DNA from: CAYULW01 sp964445815
Lineage (GTDB): Bacteria; Bacteroidota; Bacteroidia; Flavobacteriales_E; Vicingaceae
NCBI GenBank assembly: GCA_964445815.1
Contig: CAYULW010000002.1
Span: forward strand, 558,001-622,000
Length of the DNA: 64,000 nt
Direction: 5' to 3'
Notes under the pieces: generated by a model
Told to the model about the DNA's origin: nothing
What the model saw: the letters and a program-made list of their open reading frames with translations, nothing else
Databases searched by the model: none
Part shown: one piece after another, positions 36,797 to 45,205 of the stretch
Layout: each line of letters begins with the position of its first letter
How positions within the stretch are numbered: the first letter of the stretch is position 1
Made by a program: the position numbers and the translations under genes

Positions 36797-38411
36797 TGCT
36801 ATTGAGAATTTAGCGAGTGCAAATCCCAAAAGCCTACCTTTTCGATTTTCCTTTTGGTTAAAGCACTTTTCACTCTTGATATGGACAATTTGTTGTCTTT
36901 TTTTACTGGCCTTTCTGTTTTTTCAATTCCTTCCTGAAGCCAAAGATGAAAACAGTGGCTTAATAACCATTGGTCTGTATTGTATCATTTACATTATGAC
37001 TTTTTGGGGAATCATGAGCATTATAAAAGCAATGGGAAAGTTTGCCGTTGAAGATGCAGTAGCAAGAGTTGTAGACAGGAAAGCTGCTGAAGAGCTCCGT
37101 AAAATTAGAGGTCAGGAAAGTGATCGAATTTCATTAGATCGTGTTTCCGGTTTCATTCCAGATCAACCCAATGAGCGCCTTTCCATTCCAAGATTGTTCA
37201 ATCACATTATTGGCGAAGCTAGAGATCGAAAATTTGAATCCGGAGTGGTGTTGATGCAGCCTTACAGAGAAGAGTCTATGGGTGAATTGATCAATGCGAG
37301 TGTTCTTCAAAAAACAGCTATGCAATTGGGTATTCTTGGAACTTTCATGGGGTTAATTGGTGCTTTTTCTAACCTTAATTTTAAAAATCTCGATAGTTCA
37401 TTGGAGATCATCTCTCATTCTTTAAAGTTCTCATTTAGCACAAGCATTGCAGGTTTAGTCGCTGCTATCATTTTAGGGTTATTATTGGTTATTCTGCGTA
37501 AAAAACAAGAAGGTTACTTTCAAAGTATGGAACAGGCAACCAGTAACCTGATTGCTTTGGTGAGGAATGCAGACAATAAAGACTACTTCTTGGCAGAATT
37601 TCAACAAATCAATTCTTCCATCGATATTTTGGAAAAACAAATATATCGGCAAACACAACGAATAGAGGAACAAACAAACGAAATAAAAGGAGGAATAAAC
37701 CGCTTGGGAACTGCAAAAAGTGAATTTGATGAATTTTTAAAAGGCATCAGCTCGGCAGAAGAAAGGTTCTTGACTGAGATGAAAGATTATCATAGCATCT
37801 TATCCCCTGAGGAAATTAGTAAGTCTTTGAAAGAAAGTCTGGATCAGGCTGTGTTTGGAGTCTCCGCCTCTTTAAACTCCAATCTTACTAAAAGCATAGA
37901 GCGATATGGACAATTGGAAGATACCACTGAAATTTTAAGTAAGAATCTGAAACAATTAGAAGAAACAACCACCGAGCAACTAGGGAAGCAGTTAGAAATT
38001 ATGAAATCTTCAGGAGAAATGATCTCAGAGTCTTCCACCCTCTTCAAGTCTTCTATTGAACAGATTGCCGCTTCTCAGGAACAATTTGTGGAACAAATTA
38101 CAGGTCCTCATGTAAGTGAAGAATTAAAAAAGCAGATCATTCAAGCCAGTGAAGGCATTACCGGAAACCTAAAAAAGGATATCGAAGGACTTAGGCAATT
38201 CGTAGGTCATTTAAATAGTGAGCTTAGAACCTTTAATGATCAAAACAAAAACTACTTGAATAAACGCTTGGGATTTGAAAAGTTAAAATTTAGAGCGCTT
38301 TCTTATACTGCCACAGGTTCTATTATTGTTGCAATTTTATGTATTATTTTTTCGAATAGTATTGCCGATTTTTTTAGTCATGTCTATTATTATTTCACTA
38401 GCCCGTATTAA
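36783..38411 (+). CDS. ZorA-like MotA/TolQ/ExbB motor protein
   Basis: A 542-aa inner-membrane protein. Helices at about 28-50, 59-82, 178-196 (MQLGILGTFMGLIGAFSNL) and 217-238 (FSTSIAGLVAAIILGLLLVI) follow the MotA/TolQ/ExbB plan with the conserved GxxGTxxGL signature. A long coiled coil (about 260-490) follows, like the cytoplasmic tail of ZorA in Zorya systems. Unusually, a fifth hydrophobic helix at 513-533 (TATGSIIVAILCIIFSN) would bring the tail back to the membrane. Together with the OmpA-type partner starting 2 bases later it should form a proton-driven stator-like complex. Confidence 0.82.
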   Translation: MKNLDAIENLASANPKSLPFRFSFWLKHFSLLIWTICCLFLLAFLFFQFLPEAKDENSGLITIGLYCIIYIMTFWGIMSIIKAMGKFAVEDAVARVVDRKAAEELRKIRGQESDRISLDRVSGFIPDQPNERLSIPRLFNHIIGEARDRKFESGVVLMQPYREESMGELINASVLQKTAMQLGILGTFMGLIGAFSNLNFKNLDSSLEIISHSLKFSFSTSIAGLVAAIILGLLLVILRKKQEGYFQSMEQATSNLIALVRNADNKDYFLAEFQQINSSIDILEKQIYRQTQRIEEQTNEIKGGINRLGTAKSEFDEFLKGISSAEERFLTEMKDYHSILSPEEISKSLKESLDQAVFGVSASLNSNLTKSIERYGQLEDTTEILSKNLKQLEETTTEQLGKQLEIMKSSGEMISESSTLFKSSIEQIAASQEQFVEQITGPHVSEELKKQIIQASEGITGNLKKDIEGLRQFVGHLNSELRTFNDQNKNYLNKRLGFEKLKFRALSYTATGSIIVAILCIIFSNSIADFFSHVYYYFTSPY

Positions 38412-38413
38412 AA

Positions 38414-39226
38414 ATGATTAATCGAGAAATTACTTCTGAAGACAGTGGAGCTTTAGGACCTGGTACAGATTTGATTATATCACTTGTAGCCATACTGGTA
38501 ATGATGTTAGCCATTAACTCCGAGAAGTTGAGAGAAGCCATTTCAAAAGCAAAAGATTACGATGCAATACAACAAGAGCTATTGACTTTAAAGGAAAGAG
38601 AAGCGGAGATGGAACGCTTAGAGGCGATAGAAAAGCAGTTTTTGAAAGAACAGGAAGTGTTGAAAAGAATCAAAGCAAATCAAAACGAACTGGTAGCAGA
38701 AATTGAAAAAAAATATGGAAGAAAGGCGATACATGTAATGGATAATCATTTCGCTTTTCGTTTTGGAAATAACACCAATTATGATATCCAAATCATTAAT
38801 GATTTTCATCAGCAACGAATTACCTTCGGTAGTAATGTTTTATTTGACCCTGATCAGATATTTATAAAATCAAAAGGCAGAGTGTTACTTCAAAAAATGG
38901 GAGGTGCGATTAAATCTAAAATTTCATTCATTGGAGAAATTCAAATTCAGGGACATGCTGATATTAATAAAACAAGGAGACACGGAAGTAATTTAAAACT
39001 TGCCTCGAAAAGAGCCATTGCAGTATATCAGTTGTTCACCAACAACATTCTGATTAATCCGGCAGAAGAATTAATCTCAGTTACTTCTTTTGGAGAATTC
39101 AAACCTGTGAGTCGTAGTGCCGAAAATATTGATTTTAATTATCAAAAACTAAAAGTTGCAAACAGTACAGATGAACAGAGAAAAATCAATCGCAGAATTG
39201 AGATTATTTTGAATTATCGAAAGTAA
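38414..39226 (+). CDS. ZorB-like MotB/OmpA motor partner
   Basis: A 270-aa protein with one N-terminal membrane helix (DLIISLVAILVMMLA) whose Asp19 is placed like the proton-carrying residue of MotB/ExbD. A short coiled coil follows (about 45-95), then a C-terminal OmpA-like peptidoglycan-binding domain (IQIQGHADINKTRRHGSNLK, then ASKRAIAVYQLF and INRRIEIIL). This is the architecture of ZorB. It begins 2 bases after the ZorA-like gene. Zorya ZorC, ZorD and ZorE homologues are not found next to it; the companions here are TIR, STAND-like and SPFH-like proteins instead. Confidence 0.85.
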   Translation: MINREITSEDSGALGPGTDLIISLVAILVMMLAINSEKLREAISKAKDYDAIQQELLTLKEREAEMERLEAIEKQFLKEQEVLKRIKANQNELVAEIEKKYGRKAIHVMDNHFAFRFGNNTNYDIQIINDFHQQRITFGSNVLFDPDQIFIKSKGRVLLQKMGGAIKSKISFIGEIQIQGHADINKTRRHGSNLKLASKRAIAVYQLFTNNILINPAEELISVTSFGEFKPVSRSAENIDFNYQKLKVANSTDEQRKINRRIEIILNYRK

Positions 39227-39321
39227 CTCCCCACTTCCAACTACAACATTTCATCATTTCTGCTGAGAAGTTGATAAAGGTTACACTTTAACTTTATCAT
39301 TCATTGTTAAAACAAAAAATA

Positions 39322-39681
39322 ATGAATGTATTTATCAGTTACGATTTTAAGAACTATCAAAATGCCAGGCAAGTTGAAGAATGGTTGAAAGTTCAGCATA
39401 CCATTACCATGTATCGAAACAAAGATTTACACCCCGAACATGATCAACAAGGTCAAGATCGCATTGAGCTTTTGATGAGAAGGATAGATAAGATGGTTAT
39501 CTTAATTGGCGAAGATGGGCACAATCGTCCATGGTTGGATTTTGAAGTTAAAACAGCTATGAAGTTGAACAAACCTATTATTCCTATTCGTATTCCTAAT
39601 ACCTATGGCGCTGCACCCTCTGAAATTAGAAATTTAAGTGAAGTCAAGTTTTCAGGTGAGGTAATCCTAGAAGCACTTTAA
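39322..39681 (+). CDS. Small TIR-like protein closing the motor operon
   Basis: A 119-aa ThsB/MTH538-like TIR protein from ATG 39322 (a TTG 18 bases earlier is less likely): MNVFISYDFKNYQNARQV, RIDKMVILIGEDG and NRPWLDFEVKTAMKLNKPI, with candidate catalytic Glu75. It lies 95 bases after the ZorB-like gene, a longer gap than elsewhere in the operon, so it may have its own promoter. It is the fourth TIR protein of the locus. It could supply a second messenger or be the effector of the motor complex; that is inferred. Confidence 0.82.
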   Translation: MNVFISYDFKNYQNARQVEEWLKVQHTITMYRNKDLHPEHDQQGQDRIELLMRRIDKMVILIGEDGHNRPWLDFEVKTAMKLNKPIIPIRIPNTYGAAPSEIRNLSEVKFSGEVILEAL

Positions 39682-39710
39682 AAGACAATACTTAATTGAT
39701 TCATAATTGC

Positions 39711-41486
39711 TTAAAACCCATACTTCTCCTCCAATTCGAGTTTTTTAATGCGTGAGCGTATGGCTCCTTTCGATCTGCCTAACTGCTCAGCCATCTCAGA
39801 AGTAGTGTAGCCATTACAAAATAATTCTGTTAAAAGATCGTCTCGTTCAGGTGTCCATTTAGCGTATGCCTTTCCATGTGTTTTTCGGATTTCTTTTACA
39901 TCATAAGACTTGCTTTCAAGCATTTCTACTTCTTCTGCTTCAGGATATAGAAGTTCCGTAATTTTTTCATGGGGCTTTCGGGTTTGAATGTATTCGGATG
40001 GTTGTATGCCTACAGGTAGTAATTCATGATCGATGTACAGTTTGCATTTGGCTCTGGTCATGGCTACATACAAGAGGTTAATCTCTTCGATTAAACGAGC
40101 AGGATCTAATTCTCCGGCTTCTATTTCATCTCTCTTCTTGAGTATGGTTTCTTCGTTAATAAAGTCACTTGCCAGATACACTTCATCGTACTCCATGCCT
40201 TTGCTTTTGTGAACGGTAGAAAAAATCATGTCTGCGGCTGTTCTGTCTTGCTTTACGGCATGTCTTGCCTTGATCTCATTCAACAAGCCGGGGATTTCAT
40301 CCCCATGTTCCTGTACAATTTTTAACAATAAACGAATTTCTTCATCTCCGGTACTGTCCACATAATCTTCCAGATCTTCCAAATCCTCCATCTTACGGAT
40401 CAGCTCATTTTTAATCCGTGCTTTTCTGCCTTGAGCTAAATTTAATACATCGTACAAAGAAGCACCATCTTCGGCATAGGTATAGGAATTAATGTTGCCT
40501 TCAAAATACAACTGATCGTTGTTGGGATTATCATGAATGTAATCAATGGCCTGCTGCAATAAACCCAGATTGGTTCTGGCTAAAATGGCTTTTGTTTGGG
40601 GTTCTCCGGCGGTTCCCATTCCGTTAATCACTACTTTTTCATGGTCTTTTAAATGATTCTTCCAATCTAAGGTTCTTATCGCCAATTCGGCAATGGCTTT
40701 GGGAAAGCGAAAACTGGTAGAAAGTTGTAAGGTCTTAAAATTGACACAACTTAAAGCATTTACTGCAAAGCGCCAGGCATAGATCTGTTGGTGTTGATCG
40801 CCTACAATTACTTTAATGGCTTTTTGTTTTAAAAACACATCTAACATCACCGGAGAAGCGTCCTGCCCCTCATCAAACAGAATGTAATCGTAACCCAAAT
40901 CGGGTTGACTCAATTGAAATTTCTTTAAATAAAACTCATGGGTCATCTCAATTTCCCCTTTTTGCATTAAGTCAAGAAACACTCTTGCTTTCTGCTGAAT
41001 CAAAGCATACAGATTGCTAGCAAAAGTGCGCGCTTTCTTTTCATTGATGGTGGCTAAATAATCAATCTCTTTCACTCTTTTTTTATCGCTGTTGCAAAAA
41101 CAAGCGACTAAGCGTTTAATGTGGTTGGCTAAAATGTGCTCTGCATGTCGCTCGTTGCCTTCTACTGCTAAATCCAACAATTTCACCATCTCATGGCTGC
41201 TATAGCCCTTATTATTTACTTTGTACCGGCTGCCTTTCACTACATGCTGAAAAGCCAGAGAATGTGCCGTTCTAACGGTGACATTGTTTAAACCGGCCGC
41301 TTCAAACTTCTTTTCGGCTTCTAATTGCACCGATTTATTAAAAATAAGGTAGAGTATTCTGCTGTTTTTCGGACGAGCCTTGGCATACTCGATTAAAGTA
41401 GTAGTCTTGCCGGAACCTGCTACGGCATTCACAACCAGATCATGATCGGCTGCTATAATGACTTGTTGTTCTTGGGTCAGTTGCAT
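39711..41486 (-). CDS. UvrD/Rep-like SF1 helicase with C-terminal Myb/HTH-like domain
   Basis: A 591-aa ATP-dependent helicase of the FBH1/UvrD type: motif I at K27 (AVAGSGKTTTL), motif II (YDYILFDEGQDASP), motif III (KVIVGDQHQQIYAWRFA), motif V-like FSTVHKSKGMEYDEVYLA and motif VI (NLLYVAMTRAKCKL). The last 50 residues (KWTPERDDLLTELFCNGY, ending in GRSKGAIRSRI) form a Myb/SANT-like DNA-binding module. It converges on the motor operon with a 29-base gap and is not co-directional, so I do not treat it as a Zorya ZorD. A role in repair or island defence is possible. Confidence 0.88.
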   Translation of the reverse strand: MQLTQEQQVIIAADHDLVVNAVAGSGKTTTLIEYAKARPKNSRILYLIFNKSVQLEAEKKFEAAGLNNVTVRTAHSLAFQHVVKGSRYKVNNKGYSSHEMVKLLDLAVEGNERHAEHILANHIKRLVACFCNSDKKRVKEIDYLATINEKKARTFASNLYALIQQKARVFLDLMQKGEIEMTHEFYLKKFQLSQPDLGYDYILFDEGQDASPVMLDVFLKQKAIKVIVGDQHQQIYAWRFAVNALSCVNFKTLQLSTSFRFPKAIAELAIRTLDWKNHLKDHEKVVINGMGTAGEPQTKAILARTNLGLLQQAIDYIHDNPNNDQLYFEGNINSYTYAEDGASLYDVLNLAQGRKARIKNELIRKMEDLEDLEDYVDSTGDEEIRLLLKIVQEHGDEIPGLLNEIKARHAVKQDRTAADMIFSTVHKSKGMEYDEVYLASDFINEETILKKRDEIEAGELDPARLIEEINLLYVAMTRAKCKLYIDHELLPVGIQPSEYIQTRKPHEKITELLYPEAEEVEMLESKSYDVKEIRKTHGKAYAKWTPERDDLLTELFCNGYTTSEMAEQLGRSKGAIRSRIKKLELEEKYGF

Positions 41487-41563
41487 GCTAATGGATTAGA
41501 ATTGAATGGCTTTGTCTAAGCAGAAACTTTGCCAAAGTATTAGAATATTGAAAGCTTTGTAGT

Positions 41564-41719
41564 CTACCATTTATATTGTTCTACCACACTTTTAAAACCT
41601 GCATTACTCATCGCTTCTTGTATGGTTTCTTTGGGTAACTCTTTGTATGCTTCAACTTGTTTAATAATTGTCTTTCTCCGCGAACACCACCTTAAGTCGA
41701 TTAATTTTACTCTACCCAT
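41564..41719 (-). CDS. Possible 51-aa small protein
   Basis: An ATG at 41719 opens a 51-codon frame ending in TAG at 41564. The product (MGRVKLIDLRWCSRRKTIIK, then helical AYKELPKETIQEAMSNAGF) is basic at its N-terminus and looks like a compact two-helix protein. It lies in the 420-base gap between the helicase gene and the rightward membrane protein gene. The rest of this gap shows only a promoter candidate at 41881. No relative is recognised, and the reading could be chance. Confidence 0.35.
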   Translation of the reverse strand: MGRVKLIDLRWCSRRKTIIKQVEAYKELPKETIQEAMSNAGFKSVVEQYKW

Positions 41720-41880
41720 ATTTATTAGCATAAAATGTAAATATATGTGCTTTTAAGCGCATTTACATAGCTGCTTGCAATTGTTCTCAAAACTACAAGC
41801 TTAGCACTTTTATTTCTGTATCTGTCTAGTAGTTAAGAATATGGTCAGTTCTGGGGATATCAATCCGCCGTTTGCTTTCT

Positions 41881-41888
41881 TATCTTTG
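41881..41888 (+). promoter_or_regulatory. -7 promoter element upstream of the membrane protein/trypsin-like pair
   Basis: TATCTTTG, an exact match to TAnnTTTG, 19 bases before the ATG at 41908. No clear -33 element. The operator found at the TIR promoters is not present at the matching distance, so this pair is not obviously in that regulon. Confidence 0.45.
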
Positions 41889-41907
41889 AAAATTAAACAA
41901 CCGACTA

Positions 41908-42561
41908 ATGAAACACACGCTTAAAATCTTCTTCATTACTGTTTGTCTCATCGTGGCATCAATACCTGTAGGGATACTCGTTGGATTAAGTAAATCGCCT
42001 GTAGTTGAAGGCTTAATTACTTCTTTATTGACTTTAATTACTTCTCTCATTGTCATTAAGCCACTTTTTGAAAAGGGCAAGACCAATGTTTCATTAAGCT
42101 CCTTTTTATACATTGCCATCGTAAACATTAGCATCGTCTTTGGCTCTCTTTTAGGTTTAAGATTAAGAATTACGCCCATTTATGTTGAAACGGAAGTACT
42201 AAACCGCTACTCTGAGGTGGACAGTACGCTTATCCTGAAATTAGACTCCATCGGTATTTCCACATATCTTAAATCTTCTTATGATCATAGTATAAATAGA
42301 CCAAGTGGTTTAGGAGTAGAATTATATGGAAACAAGAGTACTCTACCAACATTTTGTGACTATTATCCTATAATGCAAAAAGATAGAAAACGGAATGGAA
42401 AATATGGTAATAAAAAATCTATATTATCAGAGCTTTCAACAAAAAATGACAATTTATCATTAATCTGGAAAGCGCTCGTCAAAAATTCCGACAATGATTC
42501 AACAGCCTGCGAAACCTATAAAACAATGGATATCATCTATGCAAAACTCTGTACCCAATAA
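41908..42561 (+). CDS. Two-helix membrane protein of unknown function
   Basis: A 217-aa protein that I do not recognise. The N-terminal quarter holds a signal/membrane helix (IFFITVCLIVASIPVGILVG), a second hydrophobic stretch (LITSLLTLITSLIVIKPLF) and a third (FLYIAIVNISIVFGSLLGLR). The remaining 130 residues are soluble. It overlaps the gene for a secreted trypsin-like protease by 23 bases, so the two proteins probably act together in the envelope. Confidence 0.7.
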   Translation: MKHTLKIFFITVCLIVASIPVGILVGLSKSPVVEGLITSLLTLITSLIVIKPLFEKGKTNVSLSSFLYIAIVNISIVFGSLLGLRLRITPIYVETEVLNRYSEVDSTLILKLDSIGISTYLKSSYDHSINRPSGLGVELYGNKSTLPTFCDYYPIMQKDRKRNGKYGNKKSILSELSTKNDNLSLIWKALVKNSDNDSTACETYKTMDIIYAKLCTQ

Positions 42562-44977
42562 GATCAAAAAGTTTTTACTTTTCTGCCTAACACTTACAAC
42601 TATTTCATCACTGCCTGCTCAAAAATCAACTGTTTACCAGTTGATGACGTCTGGAATACCTAATGTCTATTTGGTTGTATGTATAAAAGAAGAGATTAAA
42701 CAGACCTACTGTAACGGTTTTAAAATCAAAAAACAACAAGGTGTTTACACTTCAGCTCATTGTGTTTGTGATTGCGATAGAATTGAAATAAGAGCAAGTG
42801 GTAATCAAAACTACAGCTTTATCATAGAACCTAACGATCAAACTATTCTTTTCTCTCAAAAAAGTGACATTGCTCTGATAAGAAAAGATTTAACGAGAAT
42901 CAACCTAAAAAGCGAATTTAATTATCAAACTGACGATCAACTATTGTTAGAATATATTAATAGTCCTTATACCGGTTTTACTTATGAAAACCTCAGTGGA
43001 GAAACTCAATTAACTGCCTCCTTTTGCAATATAGCATTTGGAATGAAAGTGCAAAACACATCCCTAGAATATAGAAACTTAAACGATATTGAATTCAATA
43101 TTGCGGATTTGAGGGCTAGGAATACTGATAGTTACGGATTTAGTCCCCGTCAAATTAATGAGCTCAAAGAGATTGAAGGAAACACTGGCAATAAGATTTT
43201 CATTTTTGAGGATACCAAAATAAAAAAAGGTTATTCCGGTGCTCCCTTAATCTCTAATAATCAGAGAAAAAAGAGCGTAATTGGATTAATTTCATCTGGT
43301 ATAAAAAATGTCAACACAAACGTCGGTTATTTAAATTATACCGTTGGATTAAAAATTAACAACATCAAATGGGTGAACGAACCAAGAAATTGTAAGGTAT
43401 CATCATACCTCTACAGTTCGTTAGCAGAATCTCTTACTCCTCCTAATCGCTTCTTAAGTCAAGTAGACAGTGTCAGAAATTTTCCAAAAGAAGAAGTGTA
43501 TATGCAATCCTATTTTTTAAATAAAAAAGAAAAAGAACTTCTAAAAGCATACAAAAACAATGAAGTCAAACATACCTCTTGGACCAGTAAAGATTTTAAG
43601 AAGAGGTTTAAGCGATTAGTGTTCAAGAAAAATGATGAAAACAAAAAAAAGATAAGATCTAGTGCCTCTCATTTTGCTCAATACATTTTCTATTCTAGTA
43701 TAGTTGATATAGTAGGATACAAAGACTTAATTAATGGTGATTACCTTACACCAAAATGGAAGGAACTGAGTAAATTGTATTTTGAGGCGAATGAAGAAGA
43801 TTCTTTGAAATCTTCAAGACATTTTTTAAGAGAAGCTGACGGCTATTATATGAAAGAGTTATTACAAACTTTCTACGGTAATGAATATTTAAACAAAATA
43901 AAAGAAAGCCTACTGAAAAATTCAAAATCATTAGAGGATAGTATCATAACACTCATTACTGTTAGAGACTCACTATCCACAATTTATAATGGCATTCATG
44001 AAAGTACAAGAGGAAAAGAACTTGAAGAAGAGATGTTTTCTAAATTGAATGAGAGCGAAAATTCTGGAATTCAACTGGGTCAACAAATTGAGCAGCTCAA
44101 CTGCCGTTTACTCAACAAAATGATTAGTCAATTCGGAATTAAAGCAAGAGATGTTAAAAAAGGGGAAAAATTTACAGAAAAGGTGAATGAGCTATCAACA
44201 TTATTTGATACGATAAGATGGTCTTATTCAATATCTCAAAACTGCATAGAGGATAGTATCTTTAGAAATTTAAGGTTTAAACTTGAAAAGCTGTTGAAAA
44301 TATCACAAGAAGACACTACTCAAAGTGTACAATTATTTCATGTTGTAGACAGTATTGCAAAAAAGATTTTCGGCAAGACTGGAGTTAGTACCAAACTGAG
44401 AACCGGACTTAACTATGAAAGAGAAATAAACATCACATCAGATACGTCAATAAACTTATCATTTATTATTAGTGAAAATAATAATCGAAACGTTGAAAAA
44501 TTATACAACATAAGTCAGTATAAGGAAGGACAAATCCTTTCGAAGAATGCCGTTATAGTTGGTGATATGATCAATCAGTTTGTAGACTCTTTAATGCTTG
44601 AATTAAAAAGAAGAAGCTTCAAATCTTTATTTAAAGTTAAAGTAGGAGGAATGGCTGATGGTATTCCTTACAGAGGAAAGTTTAAATATAACAAATCAAG
44701 TTATAAGAAGAAAGACTTGAAAAATATGGAAGCGCTTTTAATAACTAACGGTAGCTGCTATCCTTCTATTTTTGACAATCAAACAATGGAACGAAGACTA
44801 TACTCATCTCTTAAAGAAAACAACGAAAAGTTAGCTTTTTTCAGAGCATTGGAACTGAAAGACATTCTTGGAATTAAAAATCATGTAAAAACTGAATTGT
44901 ATGTGGTACACGTAGATGAAAAAGATGGTGAATGCAGAAGAACAGAAGTTTCAATAGATATTAAGGTCTTAGATTAA
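42539..44977 (+). CDS. Exported trypsin-like serine protease with large C-terminal extension
   Basis: About 812 aa from ATG 42539, chosen because it leads straight into a signal peptide (IKKFLLFCLTLTTISSLPAQ). Residues 20-290 are a trypsin-like domain with the triad visible: His in VYTSAHCVCD, Asp in KSDIALIRKD and Ser in KKGYSGAPLISN. The remaining 500 residues are charged, largely helical, and unrecognised, with an SIAKKIFGKTG region and a mixed end domain resembling OmpA-like beta-alpha structure only loosely. It is coupled to the membrane protein gene upstream. A periplasmic sensor-protease role is plausible. Confidence 0.75.
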   Translation: MQNSVPNKIKKFLLFCLTLTTISSLPAQKSTVYQLMTSGIPNVYLVVCIKEEIKQTYCNGFKIKKQQGVYTSAHCVCDCDRIEIRASGNQNYSFIIEPNDQTILFSQKSDIALIRKDLTRINLKSEFNYQTDDQLLLEYINSPYTGFTYENLSGETQLTASFCNIAFGMKVQNTSLEYRNLNDIEFNIADLRARNTDSYGFSPRQINELKEIEGNTGNKIFIFEDTKIKKGYSGAPLISNNQRKKSVIGLISSGIKNVNTNVGYLNYTVGLKINNIKWVNEPRNCKVSSYLYSSLAESLTPPNRFLSQVDSVRNFPKEEVYMQSYFLNKKEKELLKAYKNNEVKHTSWTSKDFKKRFKRLVFKKNDENKKKIRSSASHFAQYIFYSSIVDIVGYKDLINGDYLTPKWKELSKLYFEANEEDSLKSSRHFLREADGYYMKELLQTFYGNEYLNKIKESLLKNSKSLEDSIITLITVRDSLSTIYNGIHESTRGKELEEEMFSKLNESENSGIQLGQQIEQLNCRLLNKMISQFGIKARDVKKGEKFTEKVNELSTLFDTIRWSYSISQNCIEDSIFRNLRFKLEKLLKISQEDTTQSVQLFHVVDSIAKKIFGKTGVSTKLRTGLNYEREINITSDTSINLSFIISENNNRNVEKLYNISQYKEGQILSKNAVIVGDMINQFVDSLMLELKRRSFKSLFKVKVGGMADGIPYRGKFKYNKSSYKKKDLKNMEALLITNGSCYPSIFDNQTMERRLYSSLKENNEKLAFFRALELKDILGIKNHVKTELYVVHVDEKDGECRRTEVSIDIKVLD

Positions 44978-45017
44978 ATTAATAATTTATTCTTAATTCA
45001 ATTCATATTTTCTTCAT

Positions 45018-45044
45018 AAAAAAAGCCATCTCAATGAGTAGGCT
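45018..45044 (-). terminator. Terminator-like hairpin behind tRNA fragment 1
   Basis: On the minus strand AGCC-TA-CTC / GAG-AT-GGCT with a small loop precedes a run of seven T. It follows directly after the first tRNA-Pro 3'-end fragment, as a tRNA terminator would. The stem is imperfect. Confidence 0.5.
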
Positions 45045-45049
45045 CTTGT

Positions 45050-45067
45050 TGTCGGGGTGGCAGGATT
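45050..45067 (-). repeat. tRNA-Pro 3'-end fragment 1 (candidate attachment-site core)
   Basis: On the minus strand AATCCTGCCACCCCGACA: the end of the T loop, the T stem and the acceptor arm with discriminator typical of a tRNA-Pro gene. The rest of the tRNA is missing; upstream sequence diverges at once. Integrases that use tRNA 3' ends leave such 15-50-bp copies. Confidence 0.6.
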
Positions 45068-45127
45068 GCTTTCAGCGATCCAAGTAGGGAGGGACTCAGA
45101 AGCCCTGTCAAACTTCGTTTGAATGTC

Positions 45128-45178
45128 TTTTTTGTTTCATCTTAGCTTTGAGCAAGCTCAGCCAAATGAAACAAAAAA
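45128..45178. repeat. Long imperfect inverted repeat
   Basis: The left arm TTTTTTGTTTCAT and right arm ATGAAACAAAAAA (13 bp, perfect) enclose a second imperfect stem (GCTTTGAGC with GCTCAGCC). It lies between the two tRNA fragments. It may be a bidirectional terminator or an end of a small element; I cannot tell. Confidence 0.6.
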
Positions 45179-45205
45179 GCCTTTCACATTTCTGTGAAGG
45201 GCTTC
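45171..45205 (-). terminator. Strong terminator behind tRNA fragment 2
   Basis: A 12-bp stem (AAGCCTTTCACA with TGTGAAGGGCTT, loop TTTC, one G-U pair) followed on the minus strand by TTTTTT. It follows directly on the second tRNA-Pro fragment, supporting its origin as a tRNA 3' flank. Confidence 0.7.

Noticed and set aside
39711..41486. Helicase as the ZorD component of a Zorya system
   Set aside because: It is on the opposite strand, is UvrD/Rep-like (SF1) rather than the SNF2-type helicase of ZorD, and lacks operon linkage to the ZorAB-like genes.
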